Shown: positions 34,792-44,866, numbered from the stretch's first letter. The stretch: 64,000 nucleotides of DNA from Rhodobacterales bacterium (GCA_002747035.1 PDRZ01000016.1:124001-188000); one strand, 5' to 3'. The notes: generated by a model from the letters alone, not told the origin. Translations and numbers: made by a program.

Positions 34792-35607
34792 ATGCTGCGC
34801 GTGGTTGCGATTCTGGCGGTGATCGGGTTCGGCGGGCTGTTCGGGCTGGCCCGGATCGAACGCGAGATGGTCTATCAGTTTGACCCCCGGAAGGTCGCCC
34901 CCAGCGACGCACGGCTACAGGAGACGCGGTTTGAAAGCGGCGGGCATGATCTTGTTCTATGGGTGGGCGCGCCAAAGCCGGGCAAGCCGGTTATCCTTTA
35001 TTTTCATGGCAATGCGGGCGGGTTGACGGATCGCGCGGGCCGTTTCACGCGGTTTCTTGATCGCGGCTACGGGGTGATTGCCATGGGGTATCGCGGTTCC
35101 TCGGGGTCGGGCGGTGTGCCCGGTGAGAAAGGAATCACCCATGACGCAAGGCGGCTGCTGGAGCGGGTGGATCGTTTTGCCAAAGAGGCGCCTGTGGTGA
35201 TCTATGGCGAAAGCCTTGGCACAGGCGTGGCCATCGCCGCCCTTGCAGGTGTTGGTGCCGAGACGCGCGCGGGCGTGGCGGCCGTAATTCTGGAGGCACC
35301 CTATACCTCGATCGCCGACGTGGCGCGCAACGCCGATCCGCGGCTGGACCCCTTGATTGCCCGGATGAAAAACCGCTGGGACAGCCTGACACGGGCTCAT
35401 GTGCTGACCATGCCGCTTTTGGTGATACACGGCACGGAGGATACTCTGATTCCCATAAGACAGGGGCGGTCGGTTTTCGCCGCCGCCCCGTCAGATCGCA
35501 AGCAGTTCGTCACCGTCAAAGGCGGCGGGCATACGGATCTGTGGAGGTCCGACACCCTGCCCCGCCTGTGGCGGTTCATCGACGATTACGCGCTGAGCAT
35601 CCCATAG
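34792..35607 (+). CDS. Alpha/beta hydrolase (BEM46/ABHD13-like)
   Basis: A 271-residue hydrolase with an N-terminal membrane anchor (LRVVAILAVIGFGGLFGLA). The oxyanion motif is YFHGNAGG, the nucleophile elbow VVIYGESLGTGVA (GESLG), the acid in LVIHGTEDTLIP and the His in VKGGGHTDLW: a complete triad. Substrate unknown. The ATG directly follows the pccR stop, so it is probably cotranscribed. Its 3' end overlaps the convergent DUF465 gene by 22 bp. Confidence 0.87.
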   Translation: MLRVVAILAVIGFGGLFGLARIEREMVYQFDPRKVAPSDARLQETRFESGGHDLVLWVGAPKPGKPVILYFHGNAGGLTDRAGRFTRFLDRGYGVIAMGYRGSSGSGGVPGEKGITHDARRLLERVDRFAKEAPVVIYGESLGTGVAIAALAGVGAETRAGVAAVILEAPYTSIADVARNADPRLDPLIARMKNRWDSLTRAHVLTMPLLVIHGTEDTLIPIRQGRSVFAAAPSDRKQFVTVKGGGHTDLWRSDTLPRLWRFIDDYALSIP

Positions 35608-35822
35608 ATTTCGTCTTTCAGCGCCGCGCGTTTCTTGCGCAATTCGCCTTCGGCCAGATCTTCCATCGGTTCCACGTTGGTTTCGGCCCGGTGCACGGCG
35701 CGGTTCACTTCGTGATACTCTCCCGCAAGCTTGGCAAAATGCGCGTTCGCGGTTTTGAGCTCGGTGATCTTGTCGGCGAATTCCGGGAATTCCTCGTGCA
35801 GTTCATGCGGGGTGTGGGACAT
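35586..35822 (-). CDS. YdcH-family (DUF465) small protein
   Basis: A 78-residue helical hairpin protein: ELHEEFPEFADKITELKTANAHFAKLAGEYHEVNRAVHRAE matches the DUF465/YdcH pattern. Function is unknown although the family is widespread. The ATG at 35822 follows GGAGAGACGCGC. The C-terminal end overlaps the hydrolase gene on the other strand. Confidence 0.87.
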   Translation of the reverse strand: MSHTPHELHEEFPEFADKITELKTANAHFAKLAGEYHEVNRAVHRAETNVEPMEDLAEGELRKKRAALKDEIYGMLSA

Positions 35823-36053
35823 TGCGCGTCTCTCCTGTTTATGTTTGCGTTCTGATCCTAGACAGAGTTGTCGCCGCCCACTTTGATCGTGATCAAACAG
35901 CGGCCTGAATCGCGGGCCTGAATTACGGGGTCCTGGCGGCTTAGAGCTTGGCTTTGCGCCATCCGGCGCGGCGCGGCTGTGGCCCCTGGGGTAGCGCAAT
36001 TTGGGGTGGGGCAAGCAGGGCCGTGGATCACGCGCCCCGCTGCCACCGCCGCC

Positions 36054-37715
36054 TTATCGTTGCTGCGTTTGCCAGTCCGGGTGAATCCAGGGCACGACAT
36101 TGGCCGCCGCCAACCGCCGCCCAAGGATGTGATCCGCAGCTTTCTCCCCGGTCATGATCGAGGGGCCGTTGAGATTGCCATTGGTGATGCGCGGGAAAAT
36201 CGAGCTGTCGGCGAGTCGCAGCCCCTCGACCCCAATCACCCGGCAGTCCGGATCAACCACGGCACCGGGGTCATCCGCCGCGCCCATCCTGCAGGTGCCA
36301 CAGGGGTGATAGGCGCTTTCGGCATGGTCGCGGATGAAACCGTCAAGCTCGTCATCCGTCTGTAGGTCCGCCCCCGGTTGGATTTCATGTTTGACGAAAG
36401 GTTTGAACGCGTCCTGCGAGAAGATTTCGCGGGTCAGGCGCAGACATTGACGAAAGTCGATCCAGTCCTGTTCCTCGCTCATGTAATTGAAGAAAATCCG
36501 TGGCGCTTCGCGCGGGTCGGCGGATTTGAGCGTGATTTCCCCGCGCGACTGGGCGCGCATGGGGCCGGTATGGGCCTGGAACCCGTGACCTTCCGCCGCC
36601 GTCTGCCCATCATAACGCACGGCAATAGGCAGGAAGTGGTATTGGATATCCGGGTATTCCACCCCGGCACGCGAGCGGATGAAAGCGCAGCTTTCGAATT
36701 GGTTGGACGCGCCAAGCCCGGTTTTGGTGAACAGCCATTGCGCCCCGATCAGACCTTTCCAGAAAAGGCTCCAATAGCGATAAAGCGTGACCGGTTGCGA
36801 GGCGGCCATCTGAAAGTAAACTTCAAGGTGATCCTGAAGGTTCTGCCCCACACCGGGGCGGTCGGCGATCACGTCGATACCATGTTCGGCCAGATGCGCA
36901 GCAGGGCCAATGCCCGAAAGCATAAGAAGCTTGGGTGAGTTGATCGAGCTGGCGGCAAGGATCACCTCGACCCGGGCGTGGATCACCTCGCGTTTGCCAC
37001 CGCGTTCGATTTCCACACCGGTGGCGCGGCCATTTTCGATGACGACCTTGCAGGCCAGCCCCCGGATCAGATCGCAATTGTCGCGTTTGAGAGCGGGACG
37101 GAGGTAAGCATTGGCAGCGGACCAGCGACGCCCCTTGTAGACGGTTTGTTCAAAGGGGCCGAACCCTTCCTGTTGCTGACCGTTATAGTCGTCGGTCACC
37201 TGGTATCCGGCCTGTCGCCCGGATTCGACAAAGGCCGCATGAAGCGGATTGGTGCGCGGACCACGTGTGACGTGGAGCGGTCCGTCCTTACCGCGCCAGT
37301 CGGGATCGCCGCCATGGCCACCGTTGTGCCAGGTCTCCATCCGTTTGAAATAGGGCTGAACATCCGCATAGGACCACCCGGACGCGCCAGTGTCGGCCCA
37401 ATGGTCAAAGTCACGCGCATGGCCGCGCACATAGACCATGCCGTTGATGGACGAAGACCCGCCAATCACCTTGCCCCGGGGCGTCACCAGTTCGCGATTG
37501 CCCAGATGGGGTTCGGGTTCGGATTTATAGCCCCAGTCGTAACGCCCCATATTCATGGGGTAACTCAGCGCGGCGGGCATCTGGATGAGGGGGCCCGCAT
37601 CCGTGCCGCCATGCTCGATCACCAACACCGACTTTCCAGCCTCGGACAGACGATAGGCCATGGCACAGCCTGCACTGCCCGCGCCAACAATTACATAATC
37701 CGCTTGCATCGACAT
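36054..37715 (-). CDS. betA: Choline dehydrogenase
   Basis: FAD-dependent GMC oxidoreductase that oxidises choline to betaine aldehyde, membrane-associated. The 553-residue protein shows the Rossmann motif [20 protein letters not shown] near the N-terminus, [18 protein letters not shown], and the C-terminal His/Asn region [12 protein letters not shown] and [20 protein letters not shown]. The start is set at ATG 37715 (MSMQADYV), preceded by AAGG at good spacing; ATG 37730 would add KKVK. It is the last gene of betI-betC-betB-betA; an AT-rich palindrome (37751) separates it from betB. Confidence 0.96.
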   Translation of the reverse strand: MSMQADYVIVGAGSAGCAMAYRLSEAGKSVLVIEHGGTDAGPLIQMPAALSYPMNMGRYDWGYKSEPEPHLGNRELVTPRGKVIGGSSSINGMVYVRGHARDFDHWADTGASGWSYADVQPYFKRMETWHNGGHGGDPDWRGKDGPLHVTRGPRTNPLHAAFVESGRQAGYQVTDDYNGQQQEGFGPFEQTVYKGRRWSAANAYLRPALKRDNCDLIRGLACKVVIENGRATGVEIERGGKREVIHARVEVILAASSINSPKLLMLSGIGPAAHLAEHGIDVIADRPGVGQNLQDHLEVYFQMAASQPVTLYRYWSLFWKGLIGAQWLFTKTGLGASNQFESCAFIRSRAGVEYPDIQYHFLPIAVRYDGQTAAEGHGFQAHTGPMRAQSRGEITLKSADPREAPRIFFNYMSEEQDWIDFRQCLRLTREIFSQDAFKPFVKHEIQPGADLQTDDELDGFIRDHAESAYHPCGTCRMGAADDPGAVVDPDCRVIGVEGLRLADSSIFPRITNGNLNGPSIMTGEKAADHILGRRLAAANVVPWIHPDWQTQQR

Positions 37716-37750
37716 TTTTACCTTTTTCATTCGGTTGCCCCACGCGGTGA

Positions 37751-37774
37751 CACGAATTTTAGCTAAAATTAGTG
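37751..37774. repeat. AT-rich 24-bp palindrome between betB and betA
   Basis: CACGAATTTTAG and CTAAAATTAGTG form 12-bp arms with one mismatch, centred on AGCT. The outer halves of the same palindrome flank the repeat at 63-133, and a decayed relative is at 53128-53152. Confidence 0.65.
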
Positions 37775-37794
37775 CGCGCGACGGGACGGAGAGG

Positions 37795-39246
37795 TTAGAA
37801 CGGGGCTTCCAGCGTGGACATGCGCACATAGACGGTTTTCACCTCGCTATAATGCTCGATCGCCGCCTTGGAGTTTTCACGCCCCACGCCGGACATCTTG
37901 GACCCACCAAAGGGGGCTTCGACCGGCGCGTCATTATAGGTGTTGATGTAGCAGGTCCCCGCCTCGAACCCCGCCACCACGCGGTGGGCGCGTTTGAGGT
38001 CGTTGGTAAAGACCCCTGCGGCCAGTCCGAATTCGGTGGCGTTGGCGCGGGCCAGCACTTCGGTCTCGTCCTCGAACTCAAGCACCGACATGACCGGGCC
38101 AAAGATCTCTTCGCGCGCAATGGTCATGTCGTCGGTTACATCCGCAAACACCGTGGGTTCGATCCAGCAGCCCGGTTTGTCGATCCGCTTGCCACCATAG
38201 GCCAGCCGCGCCCCTTCGGCTTTGCCCTGTTCGATATAGCGCAGCACGATGCCCAGCTGACCTTCGGACACCATCGGGCCAAAGTTGGTCGCCTCGTCCA
38301 GCGGATCGCCGATCACCGCCGATGCCAGACGTTCGCAGAGCCGGGACAGGAACGCCTCTTTGATACCTTTTTGCACGAACACCCGTGTGCCGTTGGAGCA
38401 GACCTGACCCGAGGAATAGAAGTTCCCGAGGATCGCGCCCGACACCGCGTCCTCAAGATCGGCGTCGTCAAAGATGATCAGCGGCGATTTGCCGCCAAGT
38501 TCCATGGTCACGTGTTTCATGTTTTCGGCAGCCGCCGCATAGACCTTTTTGCCGGTGGGGACCGAGCCGGTCAGGGAGACCTTGTCCACACGCGGATCGG
38601 TGACGAGAGAAGCTCCGACCTCGCCCAGCCCCTGGATCACGTTGTAAACTCCCGCAGGCGCACCGGCCTCGTGCAGAATCTCGGCCACTTTCAACGCCGA
38701 AAGCGGCGTGGTTTCGGAAGGTTTGAACACCATCGTATTGCCACAGGCCAGCGCGGGTGCGCCTTTCCAACAGGCGATCTGGGTCGGGTAATTCCATGCC
38801 CCGATACCTACGCAGACCCCCAGAGGTTCGCGACGGGTATAGACCCAGTCTTCGCCCAGCTGGATATGTTCGCCGGTCAGCGACGCGGCCAGTCCGCCGA
38901 AATATTCCAGCGCATCGGCCCCCGAGGTGGCATCCACGTAAACTGTTTCGGAAAACGGTTTGCCGGTGTCATGGGTTTCCAGGATCGACAGGTCGTGATT
39001 ACGTTCGCGGATGATGTCAGCGGCGCGGCGCAGCACCCGGCCACGTTCGGTTCCGGTCATCGCCGCCCATTGTTTTTGCGCGCGCTCTGCTGCGGCCAGC
39101 GCCCGGTCAACGATGGCCGGAGTGGCCGCGTAGACGGTGGCGATCTGTTCACCTGTGGCAGGATAAATCACCGGGATCGGGGTTCCGGTCGTGTCTTCGA
39201 CATATGCGCCATCAATAAAGTGGCTGGCCGTGGGTTGGATTTGCAT
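37795..39246 (-). CDS. betB: Betaine-aldehyde dehydrogenase
   Basis: NAD(P)+-dependent oxidation of betaine aldehyde to glycine betaine. The 483-residue ALDH has the catalytic Glu in [12 protein letters not shown] and catalytic Cys in [15 protein letters not shown]; the NAD-binding [10 protein letters not shown] and the C-terminal [18 protein letters not shown] fit BetB. Preceded by betC and followed after 80 bp by betA. Confidence 0.96.
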   Translation of the reverse strand: MQIQPTASHFIDGAYVEDTTGTPIPVIYPATGEQIATVYAATPAIVDRALAAAERAQKQWAAMTGTERGRVLRRAADIIRERNHDLSILETHDTGKPFSETVYVDATSGADALEYFGGLAASLTGEHIQLGEDWVYTRREPLGVCVGIGAWNYPTQIACWKGAPALACGNTMVFKPSETTPLSALKVAEILHEAGAPAGVYNVIQGLGEVGASLVTDPRVDKVSLTGSVPTGKKVYAAAAENMKHVTMELGGKSPLIIFDDADLEDAVSGAILGNFYSSGQVCSNGTRVFVQKGIKEAFLSRLCERLASAVIGDPLDEATNFGPMVSEGQLGIVLRYIEQGKAEGARLAYGGKRIDKPGCWIEPTVFADVTDDMTIAREEIFGPVMSVLEFEDETEVLARANATEFGLAAGVFTNDLKRAHRVVAGFEAGTCYINTYNDAPVEAPFGGSKMSGVGRENSKAAIEHYSEVKTVYVRMSTLEAPF

Positions 39247-39340
39247 GTGTGGTCTCGTTTGTTGTCGCGTGTTTGGTTTTGAGTATCAGGAGTAATCCGA
39301 AGGAAGAGCAAGCGCCGGGGGGCGGCCCCCACCCTCCCCT

Positions 39341-40849
39341 TTATTCATTTCGTGGAAAGCGCTGGTCCTCTTCCAGCAGGTTCAGGTTCATATGGTTGCG
39401 CATGTAGCGTTCCGACGCTTTTTGCAGGGGCTGGTAGTCCCAGGGGAAATAACCGCCCTGACGCAACGCCTCGTAAACCACCCGGCGCCTGGCCTGGCTT
39501 TGGCGCACATCGGCATCGAACCGGTCCAGATCCCAGCGCGCTTCGGCCCTGGCCCTGAGCGTTTGCAGTGTGCCCTGATGTTCGGGGGAAAGCGCAAGGT
39601 TGGTAAGTTCCTGCGGATCGGCCTCCATGTCAAAAAGCTGATCCGGGTCAAGTCTGCACAGGTTCAGTTTCCATTTGCCATGGCGCAGGGACACCATGGG
39701 CGCATAAGAGGCTTCGGCGGCGTATTCCATGGCGACGGGGGTCGTACGGTCCCCGCCCTGTCCCAAAGGCACCAGAGTTTCCCCGGTGGTCCAGGGGGCG
39801 ACCTCCTCCATGCTGACCCCGGCCAGATCACAGAGCGTGGGACAGACGTCGATATTCGAAACAGGCACGGTGACAAGGCCCGGTTCCATCTGTGGCGCGG
39901 CAATCATCATCGGCACGCGCGACGCGCCTTCGTAAAACGACATCTTGAACCACAGCCCGCGGTCGCCCAGCATGTCACCATGGTCCGAAACGAAGAGAAT
40001 AATCGCCTCTTGTCGCGTGGCCTCCAACGCCTCCATCACCTCGCCAATCCTGTCGTCGATATATGAGATATTGGCGAAATAAGCCCGGCGCGAGCGCATC
40101 ACGTCATCATCGGTCAGATCAAACGAGCGCCAGTCATTGGCGTCAAATATCCGTTTGGAATGGGGGTCATGGGCATCATACGGGATCGGCGCAACCTCGG
40201 GCATCAGGTGATCGCCGTCTTCGTACAAATCCCAGTATTTTCTGCGCGCCACGTATGGATCATGGGGGTGGGTAAAGGAAACGGTCAGACACCACGGGCG
40301 CGCGTCGTGACCGCGCGCGAGATCGTAAACCTTGCGGGTAGCGTGATACGCCACCTCGTCATCATATTCGAGCTGATTGGTGATTTCGGCCACGCCCGCG
40401 CCGGTCACCGAGCCCATATTGTGATACCACCAGTCGATCCGTTCGCCCGGCTTTCGGTAATCCGGGGTCCAGCCGAAATCGGGGGGATAGATGTCGGTGG
40501 TCAGGCGTTCTTCGAACCCGTGCAACTGGTCCGGGCCGACAAAGTGCATCTTGCCCGAAAGGCAGGTCTGATACCCGGCCCGGCGCAGATGGTGGGCATA
40601 GGTGGGGATCGACGACGCGAATTCGGCGGCATTGTCATAAACGCCATTCTGCGACGGCAACTGGCCCGACATGAAGGCCGCCCGTCCCGGCGCACACAGC
40701 GGAGAGGCAGTATAGGCATTTTGAAACCGGGTCGAACGTTCGGCCAGCCTGCGCAGGTTCGGCGTATGCAGCCAATCGGCGGGACCGTCGGGGAACAGGG
40801 TTCCATTCAGCTGATCCACCATGAAGATCAGGATATTGGGGCTGCTCAT
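39341..40849 (-). CDS. betC: Choline-sulfatase
   Basis: Hydrolyses choline-O-sulfate to choline and sulfate. The 502-residue arylsulfatase-family protein has the formylglycine signature in SPLCAPGRAAFMSGQ (CxPxR, with Cys as the modified residue), metal-binding NILIFMVDQLNG near the N-terminus and LFVSDHGDMLGDRGLW. The C-terminal extension (RRVVYEALRQGGYFPWDYQP, then ERYMRNHMNL) is specific to choline sulfatases. It overlaps betI by 4 bp (ATGA), so choline-O-sulfate is a native osmolyte source. Confidence 0.95.
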   Translation of the reverse strand: MSSPNILIFMVDQLNGTLFPDGPADWLHTPNLRRLAERSTRFQNAYTASPLCAPGRAAFMSGQLPSQNGVYDNAAEFASSIPTYAHHLRRAGYQTCLSGKMHFVGPDQLHGFEERLTTDIYPPDFGWTPDYRKPGERIDWWYHNMGSVTGAGVAEITNQLEYDDEVAYHATRKVYDLARGHDARPWCLTVSFTHPHDPYVARRKYWDLYEDGDHLMPEVAPIPYDAHDPHSKRIFDANDWRSFDLTDDDVMRSRRAYFANISYIDDRIGEVMEALEATRQEAIILFVSDHGDMLGDRGLWFKMSFYEGASRVPMMIAAPQMEPGLVTVPVSNIDVCPTLCDLAGVSMEEVAPWTTGETLVPLGQGGDRTTPVAMEYAAEASYAPMVSLRHGKWKLNLCRLDPDQLFDMEADPQELTNLALSPEHQGTLQTLRARAEARWDLDRFDADVRQSQARRRVVYEALRQGGYFPWDYQPLQKASERYMRNHMNLNLLEEDQRFPRNE

Positions 40850-41430
40850 TGCACGCGCCTTTCCTGTTCAAGGTCCAGATAATCCAGCACCACGCGTACC
40901 GCCTCTTCCGCGTTGGGCGCGTCATGGGCCAGCCCCTGGCGCAGGTAAACGCCATCAATCAGCGCGGCCATACGTTCCGCAACATGAGGCGCGCGTGGGC
41001 CGACAAGCGGGCGCAGCCCATGGGCCAGGTTGGATTTGATGCGCCGCTGATAGATATGCAGCAGCCGCTTGGCTTCGGTCGAACTTTGCGCCAGCACATA
41101 GAAGTTGAGCCATGCGGCGATCACCTCGGGTTTGAAATGGCTGGCCGAAAAGCTCACCCGCACGATGGCGCGCACCCGGTCGGCGGGAGTGTCGGCCATG
41201 ACCAGCGCGCCGCGCACCCCGGCCCCGTAAAGCGACAGGGTATGACGCATGGCGGCCAGAAAAATCTGGTCCTTGCCCCCGAAATAGTGATGCGCCAACG
41301 CCGAGGACATGCCCGCCCGCCTGGCAATCTGGCTGACCGTCACATCCAGCGACCCGGCCCGCCCGATTTCAGCGATTGTCGCCTTGACCAGCGCCTCGCG
41401 CCGGATCGGCTCCATCCCGAGTTTTGGCAT
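40846..41430 (-). CDS. betI: Transcriptional repressor BetI
   Basis: A 194-residue TetR-type regulator that represses bet genes and is relieved by choline. The HTH is LDVTVSQIARRAGMSSALAHHYFGGKDQIFLAA. The N-terminus MPKLGMEPIRREALVKATI is characteristic of BetI. The ATG at 41430 is preferred over an upstream frame start. It is the first gene of betICBA, and a BetI-like palindrome lies 52-65 bp upstream, shared with choX on the other strand. Confidence 0.95.
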   Translation of the reverse strand: MPKLGMEPIRREALVKATIAEIGRAGSLDVTVSQIARRAGMSSALAHHYFGGKDQIFLAAMRHTLSLYGAGVRGALVMADTPADRVRAIVRVSFSASHFKPEVIAAWLNFYVLAQSSTEAKRLLHIYQRRIKSNLAHGLRPLVGPRAPHVAERMAALIDGVYLRQGLAHDAPNAEEAVRVVLDYLDLEQERRVQ

Positions 41431-41481
41431 GGGGTTCCCCCCCTCATTGTTCACACGTCCGGTCAAGGGTGACGGTTTTTA

Positions 41482-41495
41482 ATTGACCAGTCAAT
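41482..41495. promoter_or_regulatory. Candidate BetI operator between betI and choX
   Basis: ATTGAC-CA-GTCAAT is a perfect inverted repeat in an AT-rich stretch followed by CAATAAAA. It resembles the E. coli BetI operator as I recall it and sits between the divergent betICBA and choXWV operons. A nearby direct repeat, GTTAATAACC/GTTAATAACA (41517-41537), may be a second site. Confidence 0.55.
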
Positions 41496-41631
41496 CAATA
41501 AAAGACATCTTCATGCGTTAATAACCGTTAATAACATCAGCCATTCTGCCCCGACCCTAATAAGGTTGCGGTTGGGCCGCAGACATGGCTTAACAACGAC
41601 AGACCAGAAATACCTTACAGGGAGTATTGTC

Positions 41632-42558
41632 ATGACCTTTAAATCCACCATTTCCGCACTGGCTCTGGCCGCCATGGGCACCGCCGCGGCCGCCGATTGC
41701 GGCAAAGTCACCTTTTCGGATGTGGGCTGGACCGATATCACCGCCACCACTGCGGCCACCTCGGTTGTGTTGCAGGCGCTTGGCTATGAAACCGACGTCA
41801 AGGTTCTGTCCGTGCCGGTGACCTATACCGCCATGGCCGAAGGGGATATCGACATCTTCCTTGGCAACTGGATGCCCACCATGGAAGGCGACATTGCCCC
41901 CTATCGCGAAGCCGGTACCGTGGACACCGTGCGCGAAAATCTGGAAGGTGCGAAATACACGCTGGCGGTGAACAAGGCGGCGATGGACCTTGGCATCAGG
42001 GATTTCGCGGATATCGCGAAACACAAAGACGCGCTGGAAGGCAAGATTTTCGGCATCGAGCCGGGCAATGACGGCAACCGGTTGATCCAGTCGATGATTG
42101 ACGACAATGCCTTTGGTCTCAAAGGGTTCGAAGTGGCAGAGTCCAGCGAGCAAGGCATGTTGGCGCAGGTCAAGCGCAACTCGAAAAAAGGTAAGCCGAT
42201 CGTGTTTTTGGGATGGGAACCCCACCCGATGAACGCCAATTTCGACATGGGCTATCTGACCGGTGGTGACGATTTCTTTGGTCCCAATCTGGGTGGGGCC
42301 ACGGTGTATACCAATACCCGCGCCGGATATGCGGCAGAATGCAAGAACGTCGGCGCGCTGCTGGGCAACCTGAAGTTCACCCTCGCCATGGAAAACGAGA
42401 TCATGGGCGCGATTCTGGATGACGGCGAAGAGCCGAACAAGGCCGCCGCGGCGTGGCTCAAGGCCAACCCGGACGCCTTCATGGCATGGCTGGACGGCGT
42501 GACCACCAGGGACGGCGGCGACGCGGTTGCGGCGGTCAAGGCCAGGCTGGATATGTAA
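41632..42558 (+). CDS. choX: Choline ABC transporter substrate-binding protein
   Basis: A 308-residue periplasmic protein with signal peptide (FKSTISALALAAMGTAAAA). The ligand-binding pattern (DVGWTDITATTAATSVVLQALGYETD and GDIDIFLGNWMPTMEGDI, with aromatic box residues) is that of ChoX/ProX. The ATG at 41632 has AGGGAG upstream. Hairpins between this gene and choW probably trim or attenuate the transcript so that the binding protein exceeds the membrane parts. Confidence 0.94.
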   Translation: MTFKSTISALALAAMGTAAAADCGKVTFSDVGWTDITATTAATSVVLQALGYETDVKVLSVPVTYTAMAEGDIDIFLGNWMPTMEGDIAPYREAGTVDTVRENLEGAKYTLAVNKAAMDLGIRDFADIAKHKDALEGKIFGIEPGNDGNRLIQSMIDDNAFGLKGFEVAESSEQGMLAQVKRNSKKGKPIVFLGWEPHPMNANFDMGYLTGGDDFFGPNLGGATVYTNTRAGYAAECKNVGALLGNLKFTLAMENEIMGAILDDGEEPNKAAAAWLKANPDAFMAWLDGVTTRDGGDAVAAVKARLDM

Positions 42559-42566
42559 GGCACTGA

Positions 42567-42627
42567 GCCCGGGCCTGAATTCCCGGGCCAAATACGTGTC
42601 ACACCCGGAGGTTTCCCGGTGTGACAC
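42567..42627 (+). terminator. Two hairpins between choX and choW (attenuation or mRNA end)
   Basis: GCCCGGG (42567-42573) pairs with CCCGGGC (42582-42588), and GTGTCACACC (42596-42605) with GGTGTGACAC (42618-42627). The second stem is followed by CCCCCTTTTGC. The 171-bp choX-choW gap has no gene. Confidence 0.55.
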
Positions 42628-42729
42628 CCCCTTTTGCCCGCCTGTTCACACCCAAAGCCGGCACCGGGGGCCGAACGCCCCAAAAGGATACCGCCCACTG
42701 CCCGGTTCCACAATCACAGGATATCCCAC

Positions 42730-43569
42730 ATGAGTTGGCTCAACAGCGACGGCAAACTGCTGATCGGCAAAAAGATTTCCGATGCGTTTGATTGGCTTAT
42801 CGATACGTTCGGCGACTTTTTCGACATTCTTGAAACGGTGTTGAGCGGGATCATTGACGGGGTGCTTGCCCTTCTGCAATTTCCGCCCGCGCTGGTTATG
42901 GTGGCCCTGTTTGCCGGGCTCACCTGGGTCATCCAGAAAGATTGGAAGCGGGTCGTTCTTGTCGTGCTCTGCTTTCTTTACGTGATCAATCAGGGCTATT
43001 GGGAGGAGACCACCGAAAGCCTGACCCTGATCCTGTTTGCCGGGCTGTTCTGTATGGGGGTGGGCGTGCCCATCGGCATCTATGCCGCGCACAGACCCAA
43101 GTTTTTTCAGGCGATCCTGCCTGTTCTGGACATGATGCAGACCATCCCCACGTTCGTCTACCTGATCCCGATGATCGTGCTGTTCGGTATTGGCATGGTG
43201 CCCGGGCTGGTGGCGACGTTCATCTTCGTGCTGCCCGCGCCGATCCGGCTGACCCAGCTGGGGGTCAGCCAGGTGCCCGATGCGCTGACCGAAGCCGCGC
43301 GGGCCTTTGGGGCCACCTCGCGCCAAACCCTGTGGAAGGTCGAGCTTCCCTATGCCTTTCCCCAGATCATGACCGGGTTGAACCAGACGATCATGCTGTC
43401 GCTGTCGATGGTGGTGATTGCCGGTATGGTGGGGGCCGACGGGCTTGGCGTGCCGGTGGTGCGCGCGCTGAACACCGTGAACGCCCCATTGGGATTTGAA
43501 AGCGGCATCGTCATCGTGGCAGTGGCCATCGCCCTTGACCGTATGCTGCGCGTGGAGACAGACCAATGA
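42730..43569 (+). CDS. choW: Choline ABC transporter permease
   Basis: A 279-residue integral membrane permease with about six helices. The EAA loop is seen in LTEAARAFGATSRQTLWKVELPYAFPQIMTGLNQ. The N-terminal DWLIDTFGDFFDILETVLSGIIDGV is typical of ProW/ChoW. ATG 42730 (MSWLNSDGKLL) is chosen; the frame upstream is not family-like. Its stop overlaps choV by 4 bp. Confidence 0.94.
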   Translation: MSWLNSDGKLLIGKKISDAFDWLIDTFGDFFDILETVLSGIIDGVLALLQFPPALVMVALFAGLTWVIQKDWKRVVLVVLCFLYVINQGYWEETTESLTLILFAGLFCMGVGVPIGIYAAHRPKFFQAILPVLDMMQTIPTFVYLIPMIVLFGIGMVPGLVATFIFVLPAPIRLTQLGVSQVPDALTEAARAFGATSRQTLWKVELPYAFPQIMTGLNQTIMLSLSMVVIAGMVGADGLGVPVVRALNTVNAPLGFESGIVIVAVAIALDRMLRVETDQ

Positions 43570-44603
43570 GCACATCCAGGGAAACGGCCGTGAAATTCGA
43601 CGCGGTGTCCATCGTATTTGGCGACGCGCCCCAGTCTGCCCTGCCGCTGATGGACGAGGGTATGGACCGGACCGGGGTCAAGGCCCAGTGCGGTCAGGTG
43701 CTTGGGGTGCATGACTGTTCGCTGGATGTGGCCGAGGGCGAGATCCTTGTGCTCATGGGGCTGTCCGGGTCGGGGAAATCCACGCTGTTGCGCGCCGTGA
43801 ACGGGTTGAACCCGGTGGTGCGGGGCGCGGTGCATGTGAGTGACGGCACACAGATGGTGGACGTCACCCATGCCGATGAGAAAACCCTGCGCCATATCCG
43901 GCAAAGCCAGGTGGCGATGGTGTTCCAGCAGTTTGGCCTGCTGCCCTGGCGCACGGTACGCGACAATGTGGGGCTGGGGCTGGAGCTGGCCGGTGTTTCG
44001 GTGTCGGACCGTGCCGAACGGGTGGATGAACAGCTTGCGCTTGTCGGGCTGGCCGATTGGGCGGATCGCAAGGTGGGCGAGTTGTCGGGGGGGATGCAAC
44101 AGCGTGTCGGCCTGGCCCGCGCCTTTGTAACCGAGGCACCGATCCTGTTAATGGACGAACCCTTTTCGGCGCTGGACCCTCTGATCCGCACCAAGCTTCA
44201 GGACGAATTGCTGGACCTTCAGCAACGGCTCAGACGCACGATCATCTTTGTCAGCCACGATCTGGACGAAGCATTCAAGATCGGCAACCGCATCGCCATC
44301 ATGGAAGGCGGGCGGATCGTGCAATGCGGCACACCCCAGGACATCTATTCCAACCCGGTGAATGCCTATGTCGCCGATTTCGTTGCCCATATGAACCCGC
44401 TGGGAGTTCTTTGTGCGCGCGACGTGATGGAACCCGCCACGGGTACGCCCGGGGTGACGGTGCCCCCGGATCACGACATTCGCGAGGTGATGGAGATGAT
44501 CGGTAAAACCGACGCTCCGGTGGGGGTAATTGAAAACGGAGAGCTTCTGGGTCAGGTCAGCCGCGACCGGGTGTTGGCCAAGCTGCTCGACCCGCGGGCA
44601 TAA
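43566..44603 (+). CDS. choV: Choline ABC transporter ATP-binding protein
   Basis: A 345-residue ATPase of the quaternary-amine (QAT) ABC group. Walker A is GLSGSGKSTLLRA, the signature LSGGMQQRVGLARA, Walker B ILLMDEPFSAL. An N-terminal insert before the Walker A (DEGMDRTGVKAQCGQVLGVHD) and a single C-terminal CBS-like remnant (ARDVMEPATGTPG, DHDIREVMEMIG) are as in ChoV. It completes choXWV. Confidence 0.95.
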   Translation: MSTSRETAVKFDAVSIVFGDAPQSALPLMDEGMDRTGVKAQCGQVLGVHDCSLDVAEGEILVLMGLSGSGKSTLLRAVNGLNPVVRGAVHVSDGTQMVDVTHADEKTLRHIRQSQVAMVFQQFGLLPWRTVRDNVGLGLELAGVSVSDRAERVDEQLALVGLADWADRKVGELSGGMQQRVGLARAFVTEAPILLMDEPFSALDPLIRTKLQDELLDLQQRLRRTIIFVSHDLDEAFKIGNRIAIMEGGRIVQCGTPQDIYSNPVNAYVADFVAHMNPLGVLCARDVMEPATGTPGVTVPPDHDIREVMEMIGKTDAPVGVIENGELLGQVSRDRVLAKLLDPRA

Positions 44604-44751
44604 GCGAAAAACACCTCTCTGTTGGCGCGTGTTGAAGAGGCGCTTGCCCCGAGCGCCCCCTTCGGCCCCATCAGAGCCCGTGATATTGCATGGATACTCT
44701 TCCCGGTCCCGGGATCGTCTGCGAAAACCGGGCTGACGTCCCTGTTGTCAC

Positions 44752-44810
44752 GCATCCCTCTTTCAGAGCGATGCCGCCTGCGGCGGGCGGAGCCCCCTGC
44801 CCTTTCGGGG
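44752..44810. repeat. Tripartite palindromic element, copy E (degenerate)
   Basis: Read on the minus strand: core (44773-44792, complement of CTCCGCCCGCCGCAGGCGGC) and a good hairpin 2 (44752-44774, GCATC-CTCT with AGAG-GATGC). Hairpin 1 is decayed to CCCC/GGGG (44793-44810). It lies in the 309-bp gap between convergent choV and the EamA gene; no gene is seen there. Confidence 0.6.
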
Positions 44811-44866
44811 TTGCGGTCGAGGTTGCGGCGTGAGGGCTGGAGCGTGGAGCTCTGTTTGGGTGTCCC

